The position numbers and the translations under genes are program-made. DNA of 64,000 nt, taken from the NCBI GenBank assembly GCA_002102555.1, contig MCFL01000066.1, forward strand, positions 62,001 through 126,000, written 5' to 3'. This document shows, piece by piece, positions 45,974-57,302 of this stretch (position 1 is the first letter of the stretch; each line of letters opens with the position of its first letter). The notes beneath the pieces are model-generated. The model saw only the letters and a list, made by a program, of their open reading frames with translations, was not told the DNA's origin and did not search any database. The DNA is from Catenaria anguillulae PL171. Taxonomy: Eukaryota > Blastocladiomycota > Blastocladiomycetes > Blastocladiales > Catenariaceae.

Positions 45974-47388
45974 ATGTCGGTCCGTATTGCGCGACGTTGG
46001 TGCCCATTGCGCCAAACCACTTCCTCGTGTCACAGCACGGTATCTCACCACGGACCATCCAACCTGTTCCATGCCAACAGAATCCCGATTTGCGCCCGCG
46101 CCGTGGAGGCAAGAAGGCCTTCCAGTTCAACATGATTGTTGTTGGTATGCTGCTGTTGATACGTGTTATACCTGTCAACTGTCGGCGTGCGGCTGACCCC
46201 CATACACTTGGTTTTCGATAGGCGCATCTGGCCTCGGAAAGGCAACTTTTATCAACACGCTATGCGGTCAACAGGTGATTCCCCGCCGCAATGTGGATGA
46301 TCCCGCGCAGTGTGCTGCGGAAAAGTCAATTGCAATTAACCCAATCACCGTTGGTTCGTTCGTCCTTGATTTCGCATCAAGCATCGCACGGCATGCAATT
46401 TCCGGAAACATTTCAGGCTGACCGCCGCCACTTTGATTTGCTTGTTAGAACTCGAGGAGGATGGCATCAAGATGCAGCTCACCGTCGTCGATACACCCGG
46501 ATTCGGTGACAACATTGACAACTCTTCAAAGTACGCAACCTACTTGCCGCCTTGCACCGGATTGGGACATCCGTCGTCTTTGCTGCAATTTTTTTTTTTC
46601 GCCCACAGCCCACTCACCATTCATCTATCGTCAACTTCTCCTGCACTCCTACCCACAGCTTCAACACCATCCTCGGTTACGTCGAGCGGCAATACGACGA
46701 TGTGCTTGCCGAAGAATCCAAAATCAAGCGTAACCCGAAATTCCTCGACAATCGCATCCACGTGCTCTTGTACTTTATCCAACCGACAGGCCACTCGCTT
46801 CGGGAACTCGACATTGAGCTCATGAAGCGCCTCAGCGCACGGGTCAACATCATCCCCTGCATTGCCAAGTCGGACACCATGACACCGCGCGAGCTCATCG
46901 AGTTCAAGAAGCGCGTCATGGAGGATATTCGCTTTTACGACATTCATGTGTATGACTTTCCATACGATGAGGAGGATGATGATGAGGAGACAATTCAGGA
47001 GAACATGGAGCTTCGGGTATGTTGATTGTGTTTCCTTGTTGCGCGTATCACCAACCCCACGACCTTACGCATCCACATTCTAATCCAACAGAGCCTTCTT
47101 CCCTTTGCGATTGTCGGCTCGGACGAGGAAATCATGGTAAACGGCCGCCTGATCCGTGGTCGTCAGTACCCTTGGGGTGTGGTTGAAGTGGAAAACCTCA
47201 AGCACTGCGACTATGCCCGTTTGCGCTACGTGCTTCTCTCGTCGCACCTGCAAGACCTCAAGGAAATCACACACGACGTCTTGTACGAGCAGTACCGTTC
47301 GGAGAAGCTGTCCAAGCTCGAGGGGCTTGCAGAGAAGGTGGCCGCCATGCATGTGCAACAGTCGGTTGGGTCTTTCTCACAGCAGTAA
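45974..47388 (+). CDS. CDC11: Septin, Cdc11-type
   Basis: Septins form filaments at the division site and cortex. Exon borders proposed: 45974-46039 or so, about 46080-46144, 46222-46353, 46449-46530, 46659-47016 and 47092-47388. A basic RPRRGGKKAF segment precedes the P-loop. G3 is VVDTPGFGDNIDNSS and G4 is IAKSD. GYVERQYDDVLAEESKIKRN, NRIHVLLYFIQPTGHSLREL and GRQYPWGVVEVEN match Cdc11/AspA septins especially well. The P-loop reads GASGLGKAT, with Ala in place of the Ser/Thr that coordinates magnesium. There is little sequence after the septin-unique element and no long C-terminal coiled coil. The N-terminal start is the least certain part; an alternative frame upstream is open. Confidence 0.88.
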
Positions 47389-47760
47389 GCGGTCAAGATA
47401 CAACGGCGAGCGTGTTTGAACTTGTTTCTTGTCATTGTTTTTCGATTGCGACTTGCGAATTGTTCCCTCCATTTGTTCCCTTTCTCTCCCCTTTTTGGCT
47501 GGCCCGCGCTTCCTCCCTTTCGTTCCTTGACGTGGCTTACCAGGCTCCCGGCCTGCCTTGCCTTTCTTTTGTGCTTCCTGTTTGACGTTTTAAACCTGTT
47601 GATTGCTCTTTCGTTGTTTGTTCCGAACGCACAGATATATACACGCACTCGATTTCTTGTTTCGCAGGTGGATGTCAAGCTGGACGTTGACGCCAGGTTC
47701 CGCGACAGGTGCTGCTGGGTGTCAACCATTGAGGACGACAAATGAGACGCAAGTGTTGCC

Positions 47761-47767
47761 AAAAAAA
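47761..47767 (-). terminator. Pol III terminator of the tRNA
   Basis: On the minus strand a run of seven T follows the tRNA 3' end by about 14 bases, as expected for RNA polymerase III. Confidence 0.7.
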
Positions 47768-47781
47768 GGGCGAATACATTC

Positions 47782-47853
47782 GGGGACAGGCCGGGATCGA
47801 ACCGACGATCTTTCGCACCCAAAGCGAACGCGATACCACTTCGCCACAGTCCC
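47782..47853 (-). tRNA. tRNA-Pro (anticodon UGG)
   Basis: Read on the minus strand, the 72-base gene starts GGGACTGTGG and ends with CCTGTCCC plus discriminator C. The acceptor stem pairs with one U-U mismatch. The anticodon arm is TTCGC-TTTGGGT-GCGAA, giving anticodon TGG, which reads proline CCA. The T arm has the usual GTTCGATCC (B box). The A box lies in the D arm (TGGCGAAGTGG). No intron is present in the anticodon loop. Confidence 0.92.
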
Positions 47854-48659
47854 ACACGGTTGAGGAGGGCTGGTTCGCCGACACTGATTTATAAGAGCTG
47901 GTTCGCCGTTCAGCTCACGCCCTTGCGGGGGTCTGTCCCGAAAGCTCCCTTCACACAACACACCAGGAAACCAACCGTTCCTGTGTTGATGAGAATGGAA
48001 CTTACACTCCAGCTGGCAACGTGTTGCATCAAAGGAGTCCAGAGAGACAGTGAGACACAAGCGATAAAAGCGAGACGCGGCAAAGGCAACAGACCCTCAA
48101 TGCTTTTGTTAGGCTTGCTGGAGCTGGTTCGTCATTTATGGCAAGTAAATGTAGAGCAAGTGCATTGTAACTTTGACATTACAAGCGATGTTCCATACGC
48201 ATGATGAAGTACAGTATTTGACATGGACGCGCGTGATTGGAATGTGAAGTGTGATGATGTGATGCGAGCACAGCGACTTGTTTTTGACGTGAACACTTTT
48301 TATTGCACTCGTGCCTTCTTCCACGACACTGCAGGCAATCAGGAGATAGAGATGTGGGGAAAGTGAGCAACGGAAAAGCAGGAGCGTTGTTTTGCGAGAG
48401 TAAATCCATACCGATTTCCTCACCATCGCCACTGGAGAGCTTGCTGCGCTTCGAGCCGGACATATCGAGCGACGTAAATGAGATGGCTAATAGCGACCAC
48501 GACAACTGCAGTTGCATTGGCCTTCGGAACATGGCCAGCAGCGGCCGACGAGTCCAATCACCAAGGGTAGATTGAAGTGAGCGGCAAGCCTGGTTTCCAC
48601 AGCACGTTACCAATGCGACTAAGTGGAGCAATAAATACATTCTACAAAACAGGCCCAAA
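47854..48659. other. Gap between tRNA and TBC gene
   Basis: Nothing I can support as a gene. Open frames on both strands lack recognisable features. Confidence 0.4.
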
Positions 48660-50348
48660 TCAATTTCCCCGTTGAATCAACAAGACAAGCACCCTGGCCA
48701 ACACATCAATACTCCTTGCCGCCTCCTCAGCCGTCGGTCCCGCCCCACTTCCGCCCACCCTCTGCTGCATGAAGCCCACACTGATCGAAAGAACGCCAAT
48801 CGCCACTGCCGTGATCAGAATGAGTGCCGGCGCGTCTCCGTCAACGGGCACGTACGACCTGCCCATGCGCTTGACGAGCGGCAAGGGTTTGAAGGCATAG
48901 ATTCCGGACGAGTCTGGATGGTTGGTGGGTGCGACGTGCGAGGCAGAATCCATGAGTTGCTCAATGGTGGATGCTGGGGGTGAGGTGCGGAGTGGAGAGC
49001 TGGGAAAGTCCGTGTCAAAGCGGAGGGCCGCGCAACTGTTCATGGAAATCGGGTGAGTCAGGGGGAATTGTGTGTTTGATGGGAAAGAGATCAGGTGTCA
49101 GCGTACTTTTCATCAAACTGCCAACCTGTCATACCCTGAATCGTGGCAAGTGGATACCGTCGGTACAGCCGGAGCGCGTGCTGAATCCACGTATCCACTG
49201 GCACGTCTTGCGGAACTTTGGAGAGGAAGGAATGGACGATTGGGTATTCGCGATCGAGTTCCATGAGATCCTCCTTCCGTTCGAGAACAACCTAGCGAAC
49301 AGCAAAGGATGAACCAAAGTCAGACTGCGTGTGTGAACGGCAGGGTGCAAAGGAAAAAGAAAAAAAAAAAAAAAAAAAAAAAAAAGCACATACCGCGGCC
49401 GCGACGTAAATCGGCATGATTGGGTTGGACGACAAGAACAAGTCGAACAATCGGCAAGCCTTGTCAAACTCGCGCAGATCGTGCGAGAACCAAGAGATGA
49501 ACCAGCTGAGGCAAAAGTATGGGTGCAACTCGCACTCTTCCAGGAGGCGGTAAATGTCGCGGTCTTCGGACTTGATGATGGGAAGGATGGCGCGCATGAG
49601 CTGCATGACGGGCTCTATGTTGGTGTGCATGGCGTCTCTGGGATGGTGGCAGGGAGGATTGTGGGGAAGTGTCAGCGCATGGTTGACGATGTGGACAAGG
49701 CGGAACACAGGGCATGGACACGAACCGCAAGAAGAACAATGCCAAGTTCTCGACTGCTTTTGAAGCGAGATGCTCATCGAGCACAAGCAACAAGATGGTG
49801 CAAACGTCGTGCAATCCTTGATAGTAGTGAAGGAAGGGGTAACGGGCGCATAGCCTCACGAGAATGCGTTGCAGCTGTGCCTGGCGACGAGCCTTGATGG
49901 ATGGTGGCGGTTCAGCTGTTGGATTGGCAGGTGGGGAAGGGTGCAATTGGTCCTTGAAGTGGACAAACGATCGGTTGACGTCGAGTTTGATTTGATGTGC
50001 ATATGACGTGGATCTATGATACCCGAGAAAGGGAAGCATCGCTGGACTCGGTGAGCAAGCGTGCTTGGAGGGTGTCAACTTTCTTGAAAACAGGAGATGG
50101 AAAACCTACAATGACGCGTCAAAGGCAGACTCGACAGGCGAAGAAGATCCAGACGCTGAAGACGTTGACGATGGGCATCGGAGAAGGATAGGCCAAGCTC
50201 GCCGTCGGAGATTGGTGGTGAAGAAACCATGCTGCTGGCCAAGTTGACGGAGACGGGCAACGTCGTGTCTCTCAATGGCTTCGCGAACGTTGATCTCATC
50301 CACAGACGTGCTACTGGTACTACCTGCGCCGGCGCTCGCGGAGGACAT
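48660..50348 (-). CDS. Rab GTPase-activating protein, TBC1D20/Gyp8-like
   Basis: TBC1D20-type GAPs act on Rab1/Rab18 at the ER. The gene starts MSSASAGAGSTSSTSVDEI at 50348. Exon 1 contains LRRRAWPILL, the entry of the TBC domain. Exon 2 has IKLDVNRSF, whose Arg is the catalytic finger position, and YYQGLHDVCTILLLVLDEHL, the Gln finger. Later exons give IYRLLEECELHPYFCLSWF, SNPIMPIYVAAA and a helical tail. The final exon (from about 49040) holds a C-terminal membrane anchor, ALILITAVAIGVLSISVGFM, and ends LIQRGN. Such a tail anchor is typical of TBC1D20. An A-run of about 27 bases lies in one intron (49359-49385). The join into the final exon is approximate. Confidence 0.85.
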
Positions 50349-51138
50349 TTTTGGAAAGCTCTATCGAGAAGCCAATCCGATATTGCGCATACAGTGCTGA
50401 GTCGTGGCGCAAGACAGAGGGCGGAGGGATGGACGGCGTCTTCCCTGGACGATCGGCCGGAAGGAAACTTGTCGTGAACGGAAATGGTGCGGTGCTGGGT
50501 AACCGTGGAGACGATACTGACGACGGAACGAATCAAGTAGTGCAGGATAGAGGACAGCGGTCGGTGTCGAGAAATGTGGGGCAAAGGCGCCTTCTTGCCA
50601 AATGGTGATTGATGGCAGGGCGGTCGAACGGTCGGAGACGGCGGTGCTCGAACGGAGACGGCCGCTGAAAAAAAAGCGCGGGAGCGGGGCCAATTCAAGC
50701 GGCGGCAATTGTGCAAAGTAAAGTGGTGGAGGGAATGAATGCATGGGTTTGTGCCGACAACCGACTTGCATGCCTATGGGCTCCACAAGCATCCGCGGTT
50801 GACAATTGACATGGAGAAGCCGACACACGTCAACGGCCGTCAATATGAAAGGAGTCAAGCCCGAGTCGGAATGGCAAGCCGCGCGAAACATCGGCAGCCC
50901 ACGAAGCCCGTCGAAGCTCCTCAGATGAGGCGTGGAAGTGCTACGGAACTCCGAATTCGAAGACGATTTGATCCGATCTGAGGGCCGCCGATCCGTCTGT
51001 TTGGTCTGTATCTGTATTGGATGAGTTGAGAGTTGAGAATTGTGAGTGACCAGCGGATTGACTGACTTACCGAATGGCAAAGCAGACCGAACGCCAACCT
51101 GTATCTCCATGTAAGCGACTCGAGCGCCTTTGCCCGCC
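50349..51138. promoter_or_regulatory. Divergent promoter of TBC1D20-like gene and MRPL2
   Basis: The 790-base gap lies between outward-facing starts. No supported gene; a large minus-strand open frame across it is low in domain content and overlaps the MRPL2 start. Confidence 0.45.
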
Positions 51139-52420
51139 ATGTTCATGTCCTCACTGTCCCCCGCATTCCGCTTTGCGGGCGCTTCTGGCCTCAGCCTGCG
51201 GTCAATGGCCGCCCGCTCAACCCTGTCAACGTCGCTCGCATCCGCCGCTGCCCGCCCACTGGCTGCCGCCACGCTTGCCGCAGCAAACCAGAGTTACGCT
51301 CCGATCACTGCTCAATCGCCCTCCGTTTCTGCCCGCTCTGTCCACAACTGGGCCCGGTCCGACGGCCGTTTCATCACCTATCGCCCCGTCACCAACGGTC
51401 TCCGCCACCGCCGTGATGTTGACTTGAAGGCCCTCGGCGTGTACCAAGGCTCGCCCGTTCCTGAGCTCACCATTCGCAAGATCCGCTCCTCTGGCCGCAA
51501 CCACCATGGCCGCATCACAGTGCGTGGTCGCGGTGGTGGGCCCCAGCGGATTCTGCGCACCGTCGACTTTATTCGCCGTGCACCCGGTGCGCAAGAGGTG
51601 GTCAGGATCGAGTATGATCCCTTCCGGTCCGGGTTCTTGGCGTTGCTCAAGCACAAGACGACCAATGTCTTGTCATACATTGTTGCGCCGCAGGGACTCA
51701 AGGCAGGTGATATTGTCCAGTCGTACCGGACGGGCGTCCCCGAAAACTTGGCCAATGCCGAGCCCGGGACTGCGCCCCCCACCATTCAGATCGGCAACTG
51801 TCTCAAGATCAAGGACATTCCCGTCGGGACTACCATTCACTGCATTGGATTGCGCCGTTGGGGACCCGCTCAGCTGTGCCGCGCTGCCGGGACCTCGGGC
51901 CAAATCATTTCCAATGGTAGCGAGGGTTATGCTCAGATTCGGTTGCAGTCTGGTGAAGTTCGTTTGATTCATGTCGAGTGTGTTGGAACCGTACGTCAAT
52001 GTTCACCCCTCCATATGTCGGCCTCCTTCGGTTGTTCACAAATCGCTTTTTTTGTTTCCCGCCCTGATTTCAGATCGGCTCTGTCTCAAACCCTGATTGG
52101 ATGCACCGCGTCCTCGGCTCTGCTGGCGCCAACCGCAACCGTGGTCGTCGCCCCAAGGTCCGTGGTGTAGCCATGAACCCATGCGATCACCCACACGGTG
52201 GTGGTGAAGGTATGCCGCCTCGGCCGATTCCTGCCTTCCCTTGCTTAACGCATATCCCGTGCACTCACTTCGTTTCATGTCCTGGTACCCAGGTAAAACC
52301 AAGGGTAAGATTCCCGTCACTCCCTGGGGCATTCCCACAAAGGGCTTCCGCACTCGCCAAAAGAGCAAACCCTCATGGTGGATTATCAAGGGTCGCCCGC
52401 GCGGTAAGCAGGCCAGTTAG
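51139..52420 (+). CDS. RML2: Mitochondrial ribosomal protein uL2m
   Basis: uL2m sits near the peptidyl transferase centre of the mitochondrial large subunit. Exons are 51139-51990, 52074-52209 and 52293-52420. The N-terminal 60 residues are basic and Ser/Ala-rich and end near [12 protein letters not shown], a plausible mitochondrial presequence. The body shows [35 protein letters not shown], and the conserved [12 protein letters not shown] whose His supports peptidyl transfer in bacterial L2, split across the second intron as GEG-KTKG. The C-terminus ends [12 protein letters not shown]. Confidence 0.94.
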
Positions 52421-52666
52421 ATTTTGTCTTTGTGTTCATTTTGTTTCTGTTGTAGCTCACTGTAGTTTTCTTCTCCTCGTTCGCCTGTTTTCTGATCCCA
52501 CATGCCAACAAGATCCCATTGGAATGTTGAACATGAGTCGGGTGACCAGATCGCCCCTTTGCATCAGGGCATCGCAAGCGATGAATGTGACACTTTGGAA
52601 AGCATCACTTATCAATAAATACGCATGGCACACCCCAACTACAAGCACATAGTAGCACACACAAAG

Positions 52667-55620
52667 TCATTTTTTCTGGGAGACATTGTCAATGCGGACA
52701 ATCCCGTTTCGTCCACCAGAGGCGAGCCACCCAGAAAACTCGGGTGCATCGCACCAAGCACACTGCAAAATGTATAAGTAAGACTGGGGTTTGCGAAGAG
52801 AAGTGTTCACGGAAAACAAGAGCGTACCGCTTGAATGGAAGCACGAGGATCAACCCTGAACACAATACCGCCTTCCTTACGCATGACAGCGGGCAGGAGT
52901 TCCTGGGGACATTGAACGAAGCGTTGAGGTCGAGGTCGAAAGGTTCAACACCAGACAAGCAACATTCCGTACCTTGGAACGCAAACAGCTTCCGTACGTA
53001 ATCCTTTTGCCCTCGGCGTTGCACTCCATGGAATAGACGGTCGTCACGGACTGCTTGATTCCGCGAACTTTGCTCAAGAACGGATTGGACATCTTGACTG
53101 TGCCATCACCCGACGCCGACAAGATGAATGGATGGTATGGTGACGAATCCAGGGCCCAGATGGTTCCCGAGTGCCCAAGGCTCACTTGCGATGCGCGAAT
53201 ATCCGGGTTGCGATATGTGCGGACAGAATGGTCGGTATCGGCAAAGTGAAGGAAATGGGTGTCTTTGCTCCATTCGCAGGCGCGCAGAAATGCTATAGAA
53301 ACAAAGAAACAAAAAAACGGTTCAAAACAGAAAGCGCGCCATGTACATGCTAAACAGCGTGATTGCTTGAACGTACCTCGACTCCGGCTCAATACCAACG
53401 GCGCCGACAAATCTCGCGTATCCCACACCAGAAACCGGCCGTCGGATCCACATGACATGACCTGCAATGGCGCATGTGGATTGACTCCCCGCTCAAACGA
53501 CACGCCGCTCACGAAAGAATCGTGCGCGGGAAAGTGCGTCATGAGCGCATGTTGGAATCCTTGCAGCATGAACGGCACATCGTACACGGACATGAAGCCG
53601 TTGCTGAACCCGATTGCGAGTTTTTCTGTCCCACCCCAGTCAAACGACAGGCAATTGGATTCTGGTCGTAACACCTCAAACACAACGCGGTCGAGGGCAA
53701 CGTGCTCGCCGGGCTTTTCGACGCGTGGTACCGAAAATAATCGGAAGCCGCCATCGGCAAAACAGCCGCCGAGCAACCCGATGCGCAGTGAATCTTCAAC
53801 GTTGTCATGATAGCTTCCTGGCCACCACTTGAGGTCGAAACATGCGCCCCAGTCGTGATGGATGCAACAAACGAGTTGGGGCGGTTCGGAATTGTTTTCG
53901 AGCGTCACATCCCAGACTTGAATTGTGCCAAATCCGGGGCATCGAGCGCCGACAACATGGTAATCGATCGTGTTTTGATAGCCACCGATAGCAAGAAAGT
54001 TGCTGTGCCAAGTTGTGCCCCAGACGGAACCGCCAGTGTTGATGACATAGCCCGAACTCTTGCCACCTAGTCATTGATGGCGACGTGACGGGGGTCAGAA
54101 TGTGCACAATGCGGCTGGAACAAAACATTCACCAACGGACCAAATGCTGCAGATGCGAACAATTCTAAGCGAACCGGATCTTTGCTTCCTTCAAACATCA
54201 ATTCCACGGTAGCATCTGCTCTTGCGTGATCCTCTGCTCGGCAAGACTCGACCACTTGATGTTTGCTGGTTGCATGAGCATCCAATTGGTCCAACGCATG
54301 CCGGAGCCGCCTGGACAGTTGACTTGAATACAAATGCTTTTCGGAGGTGAAGCGCTTCGAAACCGGGCCCAAAGAGTCCAACGGCCCGCCGGCAGCTTCG
54401 GCGGCCTTGAGTGACTTTCTTCCTGCGCGCCGGGGTTTGGGCATTGCCCACGTTGTGGCTTCTGTTGACGGCTCTTCGGCGTCGCCATTGGTGGCTTCGG
54501 ATCCTGCAAGCGTGATGCGTGAGTTGTTTTGCCAAACATTGATGCTTTGCTTGGATCGCGGTTCATTGACCGAGGCGGCAACCAGGTCTTTGAGGTGGGC
54601 ATAGATGGGAATGTCCTGTCGCGAAAAGATGGGTTGAAGTTGCAGGTAAGACAAGGGGTCAAATTCGGGCATGCCGAGAAGGACGGCTGAGGATTCGTAG
54701 AGGAACTCGCCAATGTCGGTGGTGAGCAGCAGTGATCCAAGTGACACTTGAATTGGGTAAAGCGGAACGGGTATGGCCAAGACGAGTTCAAGAATAGACG
54801 AATCGGTGGTAGAAAGCGGGTGGACATCGGGGAGGTTACCAAGAAGTGGGCTGCGAGGCTCGAGCGGGGACTTTGGAAACAAGCGGGCCACAACAGCAGA
54901 AATTGGGTGCACGGCGTGTTTGAGGTGTCCGACGAACGCTGAGCGGGTAACACCAGAGAATGGACAGATCGGGCATCCAAACTTGCCGTCAACGATAACC
55001 GGCATGCGCACGAGGGACGTTGAGGAGGGATTTGGTGGATTGGTGCTGCTTTGCGAATCTGGCTCAGGATTGTGGCCCAAAGCAGATGTTGATTGCGCGG
55101 ATTGAATGTGCACGAGAGCCTTCTTATCGAGAATAGCCTGCTTGATTCGCTCAACGAGCGCTTCGCTCGCTGCTTGGTGCTCTGGAAGGACCTCAATCGT
55201 GGCCGGGTCGACTGGCGCGAGAACCAACGGAGCAGGGATGCCTTGGTCAGGGGTGTGTTGAAGTGGGAGCATGATGCTTGGATGTTGAGACTTGCGTCTC
55301 GATGAAGATGAAGCCGATGGTCCAGGTCGGCCAATGACCAAATCGTCATCGTCTTCGGCGAGCTCATCAAGGTCCGCGGCATGGTGATCGTCTTCGTCAT
55401 GGGATGCCGTCTCGTCAATCTGGTCAGAATCGTCGTCGGTGGGCTCCTCGTCGACAGCAGCGTCTTCCGGATTGAAGTCGGACTCTGAGCCAGGGCCGTC
55501 CGAGTCTGGTGCAGTGCGTTTGCGCGATGGGCCTGGATCTTCTTCGTCGGAAAAGAGGCCTGTGGGATACGCAGGCCGCTGGATGCGGGTGGAGGCAGAG
55601 CGACGAGGTCGATTCATCAT
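52667..55620 (-). CDS. TFIIIC WD40 subunit (Tfc6/GTF3C2-like)
   Basis: TFIIIC recruits RNA polymerase III to tRNA genes by binding A and B boxes. The start MMNRPRRSASTRIQRP opens an acidic, disordered leader with one C2H2-like finger (CPICPFSGVTRSAF to HLKHAVH). The WD40 part begins near 54040 with YVINTGGSVWGTTW, then IQVWDVTLENNSEPPQ, GSDGRFLVWDTRDL, and SASGDGTVKM near 53100. The gene ends with exon CAWCDAPEFSGWLASGGRNG to NVSQKK-stop (TGA 52669-52667). Introns were placed near 53294-53375, 52988-52900 and 52829-52767. The join near 54060 between the leader frame, which ends at a TAG, and the WD40 frame needs either a GTCCGT donor near 54134 or a frame correction. I assign the TFIIIC family from GTF3C2-like order; moderately sure. 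Confidence 0.72.
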
Positions 55621-56019
55621 GGCGATTGTCGAAGAATTGTGAACGAATATCGAGAATTGTCTGGCACGTTTCATGAGCTTCTCATGTTGTTTAACAGTCG
55701 AAGGTTGCATGCTTATGATAGAGAGCCCTCAAGCCAATAACTTATGTACCTATGCGTTGATGTTGGAGACGCGCAGGATCGACGGCCATATCATGGTGTG
55801 TGTCGCCGGATGCGTCAAAGTGTGGGCATTCATGTCGGTGTCGCCCGCTGGGATAAACATACGAAATACACAACGCCCCTTCTTGAGAAACCGTTCAAGT
55901 GATCCCATCCGTACTCAAGTCACATACCCCTTGGCCACTTGCTGCATTTGCCCAGCGCCACCCGACCTGATCCCCTCGCCCCCCTCCGTCAATTGCAACC
56001 CACGTCTTCAATTGCCAAC
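55621..56019. promoter_or_regulatory. Divergent promoter of TFIIIC subunit and coactosin
   Basis: The 399 bases between outward-facing starts show no gene. Confidence 0.45.
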
Positions 56020-56831
56020 ATGCCCGGTGTCATTCAGGTTCGCAATCGTTAGCCATTCATCGCCCTTCCGTCAGTGCCATATGATAATAAAACTCTCATC
56101 TTTATCAACGCGCCCGACATTGACAGACTGAGGATATTGCAGCCGCCTACGAAGGTATGCAAAGATTTAAATTCCACCCGCTGCGACCGACTGATCGCAC
56201 ACGCGTCGTTTTTCCCATCCCCTCACCACGCCCGGATCGACAACTGCGCAGACGTTCGCAATGACAAGACCGAGACCAACTATGTTTACCTCACTTATGA
56301 ATCAGACACCTCGGACAAGCTCAAGATTGGCGCTACCGGTACTTGCCTCACAGTGACTGGACTGCCACCGTCATGGCCTCTTGTACCTACTGACTTTGCG
56401 TTGCGCACGCTTGCCCCATTTCATAGGCAAAGGTGGGCTGCCCGAGCTCTCAGAGCATTTGAAGGACGACAAGGCCGGATTTGCTTACCTTCGCATGCTC
56501 GTCGGCAACGACCCGCTCTCCCAACGCACCAAATTTCTTTTGATCACTTGGATTGGACCCAACGTCAAGGTCATGCGCAAAGCAAAAATGTCGGTACATT
56601 CAACGGATGTCAAGAAGGTCATGTCGGCTTTTGCTGTTGAAGTTCAGGCAAGCGGATTGGCGGATCTCAAGGAGGAGGTTCTCGTTCAAAAGCTCAAGAA
56701 GGCCATGGGTGCAAACTATGACCGGTATGTGTGCCGTGATTCGTTTCAACTGGTAGTATCGTTCCGCTGACGTCTCTCTTTTGTATCATTATCCGCTACT
56801 CTTTTTCTTCAGCCAAAACTCCGAGTACTAG
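56020..56831 (+). CDS. Coactosin-like actin-binding protein (ADF-H domain)
   Basis: Coactosin binds F-actin and antagonises capping. Five exons: 56020-56037 (MPGVIQ), 56133-56154, 56252-56338, 56427-56724 and 56814-56831. Joined they give MPGVIQDIAAAYEDVRNDKT, NYVYLTYESDTSDKLKIGAT, GKGGLPELSEHLKDDKAGFA, a core with LLITWIGPNVKVMRKAKMSV, and the end GANYDRQNSEY. The single ADF-H domain fills the whole protein of about 147 residues. DPLSQRTKFLLITW and the KxxMRKAKMS segment are typical of coactosin rather than cofilin. Confidence 0.9.
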
Positions 56832-57302
56832 CCGCTGCTCTCTGTTCGCCCAGCCGTATGACGGCGCATCAGTCGTTACTTGTGCCTTCACGTGCCTTCA
56901 CAATCGCGTCACCTCGGTTTGCTTGCGATCATATTCCGCCAGTCAGACGTCCTTGGTCTCTCTACATACCACATCATTGTGGCTCTTCTTCTTCTCCATC
57001 TTCCATCAATACAATTCCTCATGCTGTCGTTCTTTCCCTGGTCCCTGGCGCTTCAAGCACATTGGAAGTAATGACTATGCGTCACCGTTGACAACATCTT
57101 CAAGCATGTCTTTCCAAGCATTCAGGTATTGAAAGTCAATGTGCAGTAAAGATTGATAGGATCCGTCGATGGCATTTCCATTCAAGCGGGCGAGTCGTCC
57201 TCCGAAAACTAGGGTGCTAGGCACGAATGAAACGTTTGGAGAACATGCGAAGCGAGCGAGCGCAACGAAGAGAAATGATGCACTCAATGCAAGATTGTCG
57301 CC

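Noticed and set aside
50361-51272. 303-residue minus frame across the TBC1D20-uL2m gap
   Set aside because: It overlaps the uL2m start and has no recognisable domain or matching splice signals. The gap is better read as a divergent promoter.
54063-54090. A 23-base intron at the TFIIIC junction
   Set aside because: Too short for spliceosomal removal; a longer intron or an indel is more plausible.
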